Shown one piece after another: positions 16,814-25,953 of a stretch of DNA of 64,000 nucleotides. The position numbers were made by a program, and so were the translations under genes. The notes beneath the pieces are model-generated. The model did not search any database, had not been told where the DNA came from, and worked only from the letters and a program-made list of their open reading frames with translations. Position 1 is the stretch's first letter, and every line of letters begins with the position of its first letter. Source of the DNA: Palsa-504 sp963753225 (GTDB lineage Bacteria > Actinomycetota > Actinomycetes > Streptosporangiales > Streptosporangiaceae); the NCBI GenBank assembly GCA_963753225.1, contig CAVWBQ010000047.1, positions 248,001 through 312,000 of the forward strand. Direction: 5' to 3'.

Positions 16814-18172
16814 TCAGGCAACCGGGTTGCCCGGGATTTGCTCACCCGGGGCCTGGCTGCTCAGGGCCTGACCGGCTACCGGGACGCCGAGCTGCAGGAC
16901 CAGCCAGACGCGGCCCGGGTCGCGGAGCAGCCGCGGCTCCATCAGCGGGTCCCCGTCCACCACGATCAGGTCGGCGAGCTTGCCCTCGGTCACGGTGCCG
17001 ATGTGCTCGCCCAGGCCGAGCGCCTCGGCCGCGGTGCTGGTCGCGGCGACCAGCGCCTCGGCCGGGGTGAGCCCGTGGTGCACCATCCGCTCGATCTCCA
17101 GCCCGGTGGCCAGGCTCACGTCGCTGCCGAGCGCGATCGGCACGCCGGCCTGCCGGGCGGCCCGCATGCTGGCCGCGCCCTGCTCGAGGTTGTGCCGCGC
17201 CAGCCCCGTCAGCATCGGCGGCATCCCGGGATCGGCGTGCGCCCCGGCCAGGCCGCCGGCCGTGCGGGCCAATGGCTCCGGGCGGCCCTCGGGGTCGACC
17301 GCCTCCTCCAGGCCGGCCATCCAGTAGTAGCCCGACAGCGTGGGCACCAGGACCTGGCCACCGGCGGCCATCGCCTCCAGCAGGTCCGGCCGCTGGTGCA
17401 GGTACATGCCGTGCTCGATGGTGTCCGCGCCGTGCCTGATCGCCGCCGCGCAGCCGTCCAGGCCCTCTGCGTGAGCGGCCACCCGGTAGCCCAGCCGGTG
17501 CGCCTCGTCGGTGACGACGGCCAGTTCCGGCTCGGTGAGCTGGAGCGGCCCGGGGTCCTCGAGCTCGTTGGAGCGGGCGCCTGTCGTCATCACCTTGACG
17601 AAATCCGCGCCGGCCCGGATCTGTTCCCTGACCGCGCGCCTGATGTCGTCGGGGCCGTCCGCCTCCCGGTACATGTCGCCGTAGAAGCGTCCGCCTGGCG
17701 CCGTGGCCGAGATAATCTTCCCGCAGGTCAGCAGGCGGGGACCGCGGAACGCGCCGTAGCGCATGGCCTGCCTGGCCTGCTGCGGCATCAGCCCCTGCGA
17801 CCCGCAGACCCGGATGGTGGTCACGCCGAAGCGCAGGTAATCGCGGAGTTCGGCCTGCAAGAAGTGCGCCGCGACCCCCGGCAGCGCCTCCTCGGCCCCT
17901 TTCGCCGTGTGCGGTACGCGGCCGGACGCGTGCGTGTGCGCGTCGGTCAGCCCGGGCATCAGCGCCCGCCCGCCCACGTCGACCGGGCGGGCGCCGTCCG
18001 GGCACCGCTCCCGGTCGTCCGCGACGCGGCGGATTACGCCGTCCTCCACCAGAATCGCCGTATTCTCGCGCAGCGCCGCCCCGGTGCCGTCGAACAGCCG
18101 CGCCCCGGTGAGCCAGAGCCGCTCCCCGGCCGGCGCCGGAGCCGCGATCAGCGCCGGGAACCTGTGCGTCAC
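16814..18172 (-). CDS. metal-dependent amidohydrolase (imidazolonepropionase/prolidase-like)
   Basis: A 452-residue amidohydrolase with the TIM-barrel metal ligands in order: DAHTHA, the lysine of FVKVMTTGA, AHAEG, TIEHGMYLH and the late GSDVSLATG. The C-terminal LADLIVVDGDPL returns to the beta-sandwich domain. This combination is the imidazolonepropionase-like/Xaa-Pro dipeptidase-like subgroup (as in metal-dependent carboxypeptidase or organophosphate hydrolases), not hutI itself. Substrate unknown. It starts with GTG and is divergent from a glycosyltransferase gene. The rhomboid-like gene follows one base after its stop. Confidence 0.82.
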   Translation of the reverse strand: MTHRFPALIAAPAPAGERLWLTGARLFDGTGAALRENTAILVEDGVIRRVADDRERCPDGARPVDVGGRALMPGLTDAHTHASGRVPHTAKGAEEALPGVAAHFLQAELRDYLRFGVTTIRVCGSQGLMPQQARQAMRYGAFRGPRLLTCGKIISATAPGGRFYGDMYREADGPDDIRRAVREQIRAGADFVKVMTTGARSNELEDPGPLQLTEPELAVVTDEAHRLGYRVAAHAEGLDGCAAAIRHGADTIEHGMYLHQRPDLLEAMAAGGQVLVPTLSGYYWMAGLEEAVDPEGRPEPLARTAGGLAGAHADPGMPPMLTGLARHNLEQGAASMRAARQAGVPIALGSDVSLATGLEIERMVHHGLTPAEALVAATSTAAEALGLGEHIGTVTEGKLADLIVVDGDPLMEPRLLRDPGRVWLVLQLGVPVAGQALSSQAPGEQIPGNPVA

Positions 18173-18338
18173 GTCGTTACCACCCTTTCCTGTCTTCGGC
18201 GGGAATCCCAGAACTGTTGTAACGCACGCCGGGCCGCGGCGGCCGAGGCGGCCCCCCGAGCCGGCCCGGCGCGCGGTAACCCTGGTTCCTCTCGGGCCCG
18301 CTCCGGAACCGGGGGGCTACTGAGTGGTAAGGTGCCCC

Positions 18339-19607
18339 GTGGTTATCTTGAACCGCCCGCTGCGCATCGCGCTCCTGTCGTACCGCAGCAAGCCGCACTG
18401 CGGCGGCCAGGGTGTCTACGTACGCCACCTGAGCAGGGAACTCTGCGGACTCGGGCACCACGTCGAGGTGTTCTCCGGACAGCCGTACCCGGAACTGGAC
18501 CCGGGCCCGGTGCTGCGCGAGGTACCCAGCCTGGACTTGTACCGCGACAGCGACCCGTTCCGCACCCCGCGCCCGGGCGAGTACCGCGACTGGGCGGACG
18601 TGCTGGAGACCGCGATGATGTGGGGCGGCGCGTTTGCCGAGCCGCTGACCTTCAGCATCCGGGCGCTTCGGGTGCTGGCCGAACGGGCCGGGGACTTCGA
18701 CGTGGTGCACGACAACCAGGGGCTCGGCTACGGGATGCTCCGCGTGCGCCGGCTCGGGCTGCCGGTGGTGACCAGCATCCACCACCCGATCAGCGTGGAC
18801 AAGCGGATCGACCTGGCGTCGTCGGGCCGGCTCACCGCCCTGTCCAAGCGGCGCTGGTACGGCTTCGTCCGGATGCAGGCCCGGGTGGCCAGGCGGCTAG
18901 CCGGGACCGGGACGCTGATTACCGTGTCCGAGTCGTCCCGGGACGATATCTGCCGCGACTTCCGGGTGCCGCCCGAGCACGTGCACATCATTCCGCTGGG
19001 CGTGGACACCAGGGTGTTCCGGCCGCGGGTGGCGGCCAGGGTGCCTGGCCGGATCGTCGCGGTGGTCAGCGCCGACTCGCCGATCAAGGGGACCGGCACG
19101 CTGCTGCGCGCGGTGGGCAAGCTCGTCACGGACACCGACGCGCACCTGGTCATCGTCGGGAAGCCCGCGCCCGCCACCGAACGGCTGGCCGCCCAGCTGT
19201 CCCTGACGGACCGGGTCACGTTCACCCACGGCCTGTCCGACGAGGCGTTCTCCGCCCTGCTGGCCAGCGCGGAGGTGGCGGTGGTGCCGTCGCTCTACGA
19301 GGGTTTCTCGCTGCCCGCGGTGGAGCACATGGCCTCTGGCACCCCGCTGGTGGCCAGCAGGACCGGGGCGCTGCCCGAGGTCGCCGGCGACGCCGCCGTC
19401 CTGGTCACGCCGGGTGAGGACGAGGAACTCGCGGCCGTGCTGCGGCGGCTGCTCGAATCCCCCGCCGAGCGGGCCGCGCTGGCGGACCGGGCGCTGCGCC
19501 GGGTCCGCGAGCGGTTCGCCTGGCCCGCGGTGGCCCAGGCCACCGTCGGGCAGTACCTGGCCGCGATGGCAGCGCCGACCATCACGAAGGGACAGGCCGA
19601 GTGCTGA
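18339..19607 (+). CDS. GT4-family glycosyltransferase
   Basis: A 422-residue GT-B retaining glycosyltransferase. The N-terminal domain has GGQGVYVRHLSREL, the acceptor-side glycine loop, and VVHDNQGLGYG. The C-terminal nucleotide-sugar domain has the typical VVPSLYEGFSLPAVEHMASG with the conserved E-x7-E. The GTG at 18339 is preferred because AAGG lies 7 bases upstream; a GTG at 18324 is possible. It heads a tight operon: the next start lies 7 bases inside its 3' end. Acceptor and sugar donor are unknown. Confidence 0.85.
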   Translation: MVILNRPLRIALLSYRSKPHCGGQGVYVRHLSRELCGLGHHVEVFSGQPYPELDPGPVLREVPSLDLYRDSDPFRTPRPGEYRDWADVLETAMMWGGAFAEPLTFSIRALRVLAERAGDFDVVHDNQGLGYGMLRVRRLGLPVVTSIHHPISVDKRIDLASSGRLTALSKRRWYGFVRMQARVARRLAGTGTLITVSESSRDDICRDFRVPPEHVHIIPLGVDTRVFRPRVAARVPGRIVAVVSADSPIKGTGTLLRAVGKLVTDTDAHLVIVGKPAPATERLAAQLSLTDRVTFTHGLSDEAFSALLASAEVAVVPSLYEGFSLPAVEHMASGTPLVASRTGALPEVAGDAAVLVTPGEDEELAAVLRRLLESPAERAALADRALRRVRERFAWPAVAQATVGQYLAAMAAPTITKGQAEC

Positions 19608-20332
19608 CCGTTGACTTCCGCCGGTTCCCCGTCCGGCCCGGCCACCGCGTGCTCGACCTGGGCTGCGGCGGCGGGCGGCACGCGTTCGAGGTGTACCGCC
19701 GGGGCGCGGACGTGGTGGCCTTCGACCTGGACCCGGCCGAACTGGCCCCGGTGACCGGGATGTTCGGCGCGATGCGGGCGGCGGGCGAGGTCGGCCAGGA
19801 GGGGGGCGCGACCGCGATCTCGGGGGACGCCACCGCCATGCCGTTCGGCGACGGCAGATTCGACCGGGTGATCGCGGCCGAAGTCCTTGAGCACATTCTG
19901 GACGATCAGCGAGCGATGAACGAGCTCGCCCGGGTGCTCCGGCCTGGCGGCCTGGCCGCGATCACGGTGCCGAGCTTCCTGCCCGAACGCGTCTGCTGGG
20001 CGTTGTCCACTGAGTATCACGAGGTCCCCGGGGGGCATGTGCGCATCTACACGCGGGTCGAACTGGAAGCCAAGCTGGCCAGGGCCGGGCTGACCGCGCT
20101 CTGGCACCACCACGCGCACGGGCTGCACTCGCCGTACTGGTGGCTCAAGTGCGCGGTCGGCGTGCACGACGACAAGCACCGGCTGACCAGTGCGTATCAC
20201 CGGCTGCTGGTCTGGGACATCATGCGCAAGCCGGCCGTGACCCGGCTCGCCGAGCAGGCTCTGAACCCGCTGATCGGGAAGAGCCTGGTGGTGTACGCGG
20301 TGAAGGCGGCGCCGGGGCGGGCGGATGGCTGA
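19601..20332 (+). CDS. class I SAM-dependent methyltransferase
   Basis: A 243-residue Rossmann methyltransferase. Motif I is VLDLGCGGGRHAFEV, the acidic end of strand 2 is VAFDLDP, motif II is ISGDATAMPFGDGRFDRVIA, then the post-II EVLEHI and ARVLRPGGLAAI. This is the UbiE/COQ5-like small-molecule methyltransferase type. Both ends overlap neighbouring genes (glycosyltransferase and prenyltransferase-like), so the three are almost certainly one operon. The methyl acceptor is unknown. Confidence 0.85.
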   Translation: MLTVDFRRFPVRPGHRVLDLGCGGGRHAFEVYRRGADVVAFDLDPAELAPVTGMFGAMRAAGEVGQEGGATAISGDATAMPFGDGRFDRVIAAEVLEHILDDQRAMNELARVLRPGGLAAITVPSFLPERVCWALSTEYHEVPGGHVRIYTRVELEAKLARAGLTALWHHHAHGLHSPYWWLKCAVGVHDDKHRLTSAYHRLLVWDIMRKPAVTRLAEQALNPLIGKSLVVYAVKAAPGRADG

Positions 20333-21396
20333 GGGGCAGCAGACCATCGGGGAAGCGCTGAAGCGGGCCGACGTGCTCGCGACCGGTGAGGCTATCGCCG
20401 GGGTGCAGGACCGGTCCGGGGCGATCGCGTGGCCCGACGGGCACGTGGACGCATGGGACCACGTCGAGTGCGCGATGGCGCTGAGCGCCTGCGGGCTGCG
20501 CGAGCCGGCCCGGCGGGCTTACCGGTGGCTGCGCGAGACCCAGCGCGCCGACGGGTCCTGGCCGCGGTCGGTCGAGGCGGGCAGGGTGACCGACCCGGCG
20601 GCGGAGAGCCACCACGCCGCGTACGTCGCCGTCGGCGCCTGGCACGAATACCTGGTGACCGGCGACGAGCGGCACGCGCTGACCATGTGGCCGACGGTGC
20701 GGCGCGCGGTGGAGTGGGTGCTCGACCTGCGCACGCCGCGCGGTGAGGTGCTCTGGGAGCGGGACGCGGCCGGCCTGTGGGTCCTACGCGCTGCTGTCCG
20801 GGTGTGCGAGCATCCACCAGAGCCTGCGCTGCGCGGTCGCGCTGGCCAAGCTGGCCGACGACCCGCGGCCGGACTGGGAACTCGAGGCGGACCAGCTCGG
20901 GCACCTGCTGGCCCGGCATCCGGAGGCGTTCGCGGACAAGAGCCGGTTCGCCATGGACTGGTACTACCCGGTGCTCGGCGGCGCGGTCCGCGGCGAGGGC
21001 GCGGCCCGGCGGGTGGCGTCCGGGTGGGAAACGTTCGTGGTCCCCGGCCTGGGCGTCCGGTGCGTGAGCGACGAACCGTGGGTCACCGCCGCCGAGACCT
21101 GCGAGCTGGTCATCGCGCTCGACGCCTGCGGGATGCGCGACCGGGCCCTGGAGGTGTTCGCGAGCGTGCAGCACCTGCGCCACGCCGACGGCTCCTACTG
21201 GACCGGCTGGCAGTTCGCCAACCAGGCGCCGTTCCCGCGGGAGCGGTCGAGCTGGACCGCGGCCGCGGTGGTGCTGGCGGCGGACGCGCTGACCGGCTTC
21301 AGCGGCGGCGCGGGGATCTTCAGGGACACCTCGGACGAGGCGGCCCAGCCAGGGGACCGGACCGCCTGCGGGTGCGAGCCGGCTGGCCGTGCCTAG
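20325..21396 (+). pseudogene. alpha-barrel 'prenyltransferase'-type gene, frameshifted
   Basis: Two frames together give one conserved protein of about 355 residues. The first runs from the ATG at 20325 (VDAWDHVECAMALSACG, QRADGSWPRSVEAG) to about 20775. The second continues from about 20783 (SYALLSGCASIHQSLRCA, SRFAMDWYYPVLGGAVRG, DGSYWTGWQFANQAPFP) to the stop at 21396. The break is one base, in the GGGTCC tract. The family is a conserved actinomycete alpha/alpha-barrel protein usually labelled prenyltransferase; the barrel also resembles six-hairpin glycosidases, and activity is unproven. It overlaps the methyltransferase by eight bases. A read error is as likely as true decay. Confidence 0.72.
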
Positions 21397-21493
21397 ATGC
21401 GCGATTCCTGATCGGGCTGCATGCCCAGGCCCTGATTGCCCGGGTGCCCGGTGCGCATATGCACGGTGAGGCAGGCGGCGGCGAAAAGATCCG

Positions 21494-21565
21494 GGTGGAT
21501 TGGGGCTTCGGGGTGATTTTGGTGCACCATAGTACCCCTAATTCACCCGCAAGCCCGAATCCACC
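21494..21565. repeat. 26-bp imperfect inverted repeat in a gene-free stretch
   Basis: The arms 21494-21519 and 21540-21565 match as reverse complements at 22 of 26 positions (GGTGGATT...AATCCACC outermost). The 20-base centre contains GGTGCACC, itself a palindrome. It lies in the 375-base gap between the prenyltransferase-like gene and the convergent methyltransferase gene. Otherwise I see no gene in 21397-21771. It is either a large terminator or the trace of a small mobile element. Confidence 0.65.
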
Positions 21566-21771
21566 CCGGAAAATCTACAAAAATCGTACTGGCGAGCGAA
21601 TAGGCGTGCGGGAGAGACTGATGGGACTAACGTTGCGCACATCAGCGGGCCAGGGCGGGTGATCCCCGCGGCCCCGTCAGGGAAGCTAAACAGGTCGTGA
21701 GCCGCAATCGCCACACCGCACTCAGCTGAATCAGGAATCACTGAACCTGGGACGCCGAACGAGTCTAGCGG

Positions 21772-22404
21772 TCAGCCGGTCCCGTCGCCGGTGCGCTCCA
21801 GTAGGCGCAGTGAGCCTTCCCCGGGGATTTCCGTGAACGCCCCGGACTTCAGCGCCCGCTGGTAGATCCGGTACGGCGCCTGGCCCCCGCCGGCCGGATC
21901 GGGGAATACGTCATGGATGGCGAGCACGCCGCCACGCGCGACCCACGGCGCCCAGCCCTCATAGTCGGTGACCGCGGCGGCGTCGGTGTGGCCGCCGTCG
22001 ATGAACACCATGCCGAGCGGCGTCCGCCACAGCCTGGCCACCGCGGCGGACCGGCCCACCACGACCACCACGTCATCCTCGACCCCGGCCGCGGCCAGCG
22101 TTACGCGCAGCCTCGGCAGCGTGTCCAGGCAGCCGGCCGCCGGGTCCACCAGATCCGGGTCGTGGTACTCCCAACCGGGCTGATGCTCTTCCGAGCCGCG
22201 GTGATGATCCACGGTGACCACCAGCTGCCCGCTTTCGCGGGCCGCCGCCGCCAGGTAGATCGTGGACTTGCCGCAATAGCTGCCGACCTCGAGGACCGGC
22301 CCGCGATAGGCGTAACGCGTGGCCGTGTCGTACAAGGCCAGGCCTTCGGCGGCGGGCATGAAGCCGGTGGCCGCCTCGGCCGCCTGTCGCAGCTTAATGT
22401 CCAT
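21772..22404 (-). CDS. class I SAM-dependent methyltransferase (Methyltransf_24 type)
   Basis: A 210-residue protein with motif I GPVLEVGSYCGKSTIYLA, the acidic strand-2 end VTVDHHRG, and a later GMVFIDGGHTDAAAVTDYEGW, typical of the cephalosporin-hydroxylase/Methyltransf_24 group. It converges on the glycosyltransferase/methyltransferase/barrel operon. In related actinomycetes a gene of this type often accompanies that cassette, so a shared pathway is plausible (from memory, not checked). Substrate unknown. Confidence 0.75.
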   Translation of the reverse strand: MDIKLRQAAEAATGFMPAAEGLALYDTATRYAYRGPVLEVGSYCGKSTIYLAAAARESGQLVVTVDHHRGSEEHQPGWEYHDPDLVDPAAGCLDTLPRLRVTLAAAGVEDDVVVVVGRSAAVARLWRTPLGMVFIDGGHTDAAAVTDYEGWAPWVARGGVLAIHDVFPDPAGGGQAPYRIYQRALKSGAFTEIPGEGSLRLLERTGDGTG

Positions 22405-22448
22405 CAGTTCTATTCAATCCCTTCAACATCTGCCACGCAGGGAGGACG

Positions 22449-23096
22449 TCAACACGAGCCAAGATAGGCCAGTACCGCGAGGACGCGGCGGTTGTCGTCG
22501 TCAGAAGGCTCCAGGCCGAGCTTGCCGAAGATGCCGGCCGCGTGCTTGCTGATGGCCTTCTCGGTGATGAACATGCGCTGCGCGATCGCGGCGTTGGAGC
22601 GTCCCTCGGCCATCAGCGCGAGCACCTCGCGCTCCCGCGGGGTGAGCCTGGCCACCGGCTCGGTGCGGGAGTGCCGCACCATCAGCTTCTGCACCACTTC
22701 GGGGTCGAGCACCGTGCCGCCCGCCGCCACGGTGCGGATGGCCCCGATGAACTGGTCGTCGTTGAAGACGCGGTCCTTCAGCAGGTAGCCGACCCCGCCG
22801 GCCCGGTCGGCCAGCAGCTCGCGGGCGTACAGCTGCTCCACGTACTGGGACAGCACCAGCACCGGCAGGCCGGGTACCTGGCCGCGCGCCTGCAGGGCTG
22901 CGCGGAGCCCGTCGTCGGTGTGGGTGGGCGGCAGCCTGACGTCCACGATCCCCACGTCCGGGCGCTCGTCGACGAGCGCCCGCAGCAGCTCGGGCGCGCT
23001 CTCGACCGCCGCGGCGATCTCGAACCCGTGCGCGGTGAGCAGCCGGACCAGGCCCTCCCTCAGCAGGAAGAGGTCTTCGCCGATGACGATGCGCAC
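22449..23096 (-). CDS. NarL/LuxR-family response regulator
   Basis: A 215-residue regulator. The receiver domain (1-120) has the acidic pocket GED near the start, the phospho-acceptor aspartate in VGIVDVRLPPTHTDDGL and the conserved lysine in GYLLKDRVF. The C-terminal LuxR-type helix-turn-helix has ARLTPREREVLALMAEGRSNAAIA. The GTG start lies 37 bases inside the upstream kinase gene, so translation is coupled. Together they form a two-component system; the signal is unknown. Confidence 0.92.
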   Translation of the reverse strand: MRIVIGEDLFLLREGLVRLLTAHGFEIAAAVESAPELLRALVDERPDVGIVDVRLPPTHTDDGLRAALQARGQVPGLPVLVLSQYVEQLYARELLADRAGGVGYLLKDRVFNDDQFIGAIRTVAAGGTVLDPEVVQKLMVRHSRTEPVARLTPREREVLALMAEGRSNAAIAQRMFITEKAISKHAAGIFGKLGLEPSDDDNRRVLAVLAYLGSC

Positions 23097-24649
23097 GGAA
23101 CCTCGATGACGACGATGGTCGGCCCGCCCGGCGGGCTGCTCACCGCCAGGATGCCATCAAACGTCGCCAGCCTGCGCTCGACTCCGGCCAGCCCGGTCCC
23201 GGCCGCGGGATCGGCCCCGCCCGCGCCGTCGTCGGTGACCTCCGCCCTGAGCATCCCGGACGCGTGGGACAAGGCGATACGGACCGAACGGGCGTGCGCG
23301 TGCTTCGTCACGTTGGCCAGTGCCTCGGCCACCGAGAAATAGATGGCCGAGGCGACCGGCAGATCGACCTGTTCGGGCAGGTCGACGTCGATGACGAAGG
23401 GCAGCGGCGTGTCCAGGGCCAGCGCCCGGATGGCGTCGCCCAGGCCGCGGTCGGCCAGCACCGGCGGGTAGATGCCGCGCACGAGGTCGCGCAGCTCGGT
23501 GAGGGCACGGGAGGAGCTCTCCTTAGCCTCGGTGACCAGGGCGAGGGCGGCCTCGGGGTTGCTGGCGAAGAGCCGTTCGGCCGCCCGCAGGCTCATGCCG
23601 ACCGCGACCATCCGGGCCTGCGCCCCGTCGTGCAGGTCCCGCTCGATCCGGCGCAGCTCGGCGGCGGCGGTGTCCACCGCGTCGCTGCGGGTCCTGGTCA
23701 GCGTCTGCACCCGCTGGGTCAGCTGCTGGGCCCGGGCGGCGAGCTCGGCATCGGCCGGGAGCATCTCGTGCTCGCGCATCACCCGCGGCGCCAGCCACAG
23801 TCCCAGCGCGAGCAGCGCGGTGCCCTGCAGGGCCGTGCCGAGGGTTCCGTAGCTGGGGCTGGTCAGCGGGGCGAAGCCGTAGACGAATCCGGGCACGGAC
23901 GGCCAGAACGCCGCGATCACCAGCCCGTAGGCACCGAGCACGAGCAGGCCCGCCTCGGCCACGGTCGCGGCCCAGACCCGCGAGCGGAACACCAGGATCA
24001 GGCTGGCCGCGGCGATAGCCGCGTCGAGAACGACCACCCCAGACACGGCGATCCACGGTATCCCGAACCAGTACCTCGGCCCCATCAGGAACAGGGCCAT
24101 CGCGGTGACCGGGATCAGCAGCAGGCCCTGCGCGGGCCGGATCCCGCCGCGGCCGGGGTCGAGCCAGCGGGCGATCAGTGCCCGGAGCGGCCCGGCACCC
24201 GGCGCCTCCACCCGCAGGAGCAGCCAGAAGCCGAGGACGAAGAACACCCCGGCCTGCGGCAGGACGAACCCGCGCCGGAAGGGACCGGCTCCGGCCAGCA
24301 CGAGCCCGTACAGGACCTGGTTGCTGAACCCGTCGTGGTAGGCCTTGGCCAGGATCAGCCCGAACACGGCCAGGGCGAGCACGGCGTACGGGACCACCTT
24401 GGCGGCCAGCCGAGGGGCCCAGGTCACCAGGGCTCCCGCGATGGCGATCTCGGCCACGGCCAGGAGGTGCACATGGCCGGTCATGGCGGCGGCCATCAGC
24501 GCGGCCGGCAGCAGCGCCAGGCCCCAGCCTCGCGTCCGGATGTGCCCCCGCAGGCCAGCCGGACGCGGGCTCGCCTTCCTCATCTCCCGCACCAGGGCGA
24601 ACGCGATGCACCCCAGCAGCAGCACCGTCACCACGAACGCGAAGTCCAT
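23060..24649 (-). CDS. NarL-type (HisKA_3) membrane sensor histidine kinase
   Basis: A 529-residue kinase. Residues 1-290 are a membrane domain of roughly eight or more helices with no large external loop, suggesting a membrane-embedded or lipid-linked signal. The HisKA_3 dimerisation motif is ELRRIERDLHDGAQARMVAVG, with the phosphorylated histidine in DLHDG. The C-terminal ATPase domain has SVAEALANVTKHAHA and VTDDGAGGADP, and is short, ending in a GL-V-ERR segment. Partner regulator overlaps its 3' end. Confidence 0.9.
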   Translation of the reverse strand: MDFAFVVTVLLLGCIAFALVREMRKASPRPAGLRGHIRTRGWGLALLPAALMAAAMTGHVHLLAVAEIAIAGALVTWAPRLAAKVVPYAVLALAVFGLILAKAYHDGFSNQVLYGLVLAGAGPFRRGFVLPQAGVFFVLGFWLLLRVEAPGAGPLRALIARWLDPGRGGIRPAQGLLLIPVTAMALFLMGPRYWFGIPWIAVSGVVVLDAAIAAASLILVFRSRVWAATVAEAGLLVLGAYGLVIAAFWPSVPGFVYGFAPLTSPSYGTLGTALQGTALLALGLWLAPRVMREHEMLPADAELAARAQQLTQRVQTLTRTRSDAVDTAAAELRRIERDLHDGAQARMVAVGMSLRAAERLFASNPEAALALVTEAKESSSRALTELRDLVRGIYPPVLADRGLGDAIRALALDTPLPFVIDVDLPEQVDLPVASAIYFSVAEALANVTKHAHARSVRIALSHASGMLRAEVTDDGAGGADPAAGTGLAGVERRLATFDGILAVSSPPGGPTIVVIEVPCASSSAKTSSC

Positions 24650-24748
24650 CGCCGCAGGCTCCTCTCGCAGGCCGTGCTCCCATCCTGGCGGCCGTGCCGG
24701 GCCCCCGCCATGGGCCTGGGACCCCGGCCGATGGTGGGCCTGAGCCCC

Positions 24749-25912
24749 CTATCCGGTGAGGCGTGACAGCCGGCGCAGGGCTTCGGTCAGCACCTCGGGC
24801 TGCTTGCAGAAGGCGAAGCGGACGTGACTGCGGGCCCGTTCGGGGTGGTCGTAGAAGATCGCGGTGGGAATAGCGACCACGCCCGCGCGGTCGGGCAGGG
24901 CCCGGCAGAACTCCACGCCGTCCTGATAGCCCAGCGGCCTGACGTCGGCGGTGACGAAGTAGGTGCCCTGCGGCTCGTAGACCTCGAAGCCGATCTCGCT
25001 CAGCCCGGCGCAGAGCAGGTCGCGCTGGCCCATCAGGTCGTCGCGGAGCCTGGCGTAGTACTCGTCGGGCAAGGCGAGCGCCTCGGCCACCGCGTACTGG
25101 AACGGGCCGCCGCTGACGAAGGTGAGGAACTGCTTGACCGTCTTCACCGCGGTCACCAGCTCTTGTGTGGCCTTGACCCAGCCGATCTTCCAGCCGGTGA
25201 AGGAGAACGTCTTGCCCGCCGAGCTGACCGAGACGGTGCGCTCGCGCATGCCGGGGAACTGCGCGATCGGCACGTGCTCGCCGTCGAAGACCAGGTGCTC
25301 GTAGACCTCGTCGGTGACCACGAGCAGGTCGTGCCGCACGGCCAGCGCCGCGATGGCGGCCAGCTCGCCGCGGGTGAAGACCGAACCGGTCGGGTTGTGC
25401 GGACTGTTGAGCAGGATCAGCCTGGTCCGGTCGGTCACCGCCCGGGCCAGCTCGTCCAGGTCGGGCCGGAAGCCGGGCGGGCGCAGCGTGACCGGGACGC
25501 GGACGCCGCCGGCCATGGCGATGTTGGCCGCGTAGGAGTCGTAGTAGGGCTCGAACGCGATCACCTCGTCGCCCGGCTCGACCAGGGCGAGCATGGCGGC
25601 CGCGATCGCCTCGGTGGCACCCGCGGTGACCAGGATCTCGCTGTCCGGGTCGTAGCCAAGGCCGTAGAACCGCTCGTCGTGCGCGGCGATGGCCTGGCGC
25701 AGCTCCGGCACGCCGGGGCCCGGCGGGTACTGGTTGCCGCGGCCGGCCAGGATCGCGTCGGCCGCGACCTGGGCGATCTTGGCAGGCCCGTCGCGGTCGG
25801 GGAAGCCCTGGCCCAGGTTGACCGATCCGGTCGCGACCGCGCGCGCGGACATCTCGGCGAAGATCGTGGTGCCGAGGCCCTCCAGGCGCCGGTTGAGTAG
25901 TGGTCGGCTCAT
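24749..25912 (-). CDS. class I/II PLP aminotransferase
   Basis: A 387-residue fold-type I aminotransferase. The PLP lysine is Lys234 in SSAGKTFSFTGWKIGW, with NSPHNPTGSVF (cofactor Asn) and TDEVYEH (cofactor Asp/Tyr) upstream, and the carboxylate-binding arginine in HVRFAFCK near the C-terminus. It resembles N-succinyldiaminopimelate and methionine/kynurenine aminotransferases of the YbdL/DapC group; sequence alone does not choose between them. It is divergent from the amidase gene with 41 bases between. In many genomes YbdL-type aminotransferases pair with omega-amidases of the nitrilase family, which fits this neighbour. Confidence 0.88.
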   Translation of the reverse strand: MSRPLLNRRLEGLGTTIFAEMSARAVATGSVNLGQGFPDRDGPAKIAQVAADAILAGRGNQYPPGPGVPELRQAIAAHDERFYGLGYDPDSEILVTAGATEAIAAAMLALVEPGDEVIAFEPYYDSYAANIAMAGGVRVPVTLRPPGFRPDLDELARAVTDRTRLILLNSPHNPTGSVFTRGELAAIAALAVRHDLLVVTDEVYEHLVFDGEHVPIAQFPGMRERTVSVSSAGKTFSFTGWKIGWVKATQELVTAVKTVKQFLTFVSGGPFQYAVAEALALPDEYYARLRDDLMGQRDLLCAGLSEIGFEVYEPQGTYFVTADVRPLGYQDGVEFCRALPDRAGVVAIPTAIFYDHPERARSHVRFAFCKQPEVLTEALRRLSRLTG

Positions 25913-25953
25913 GAGCCCAATGACATCACGCGGCCGGCCGCTACGCTGAATCT

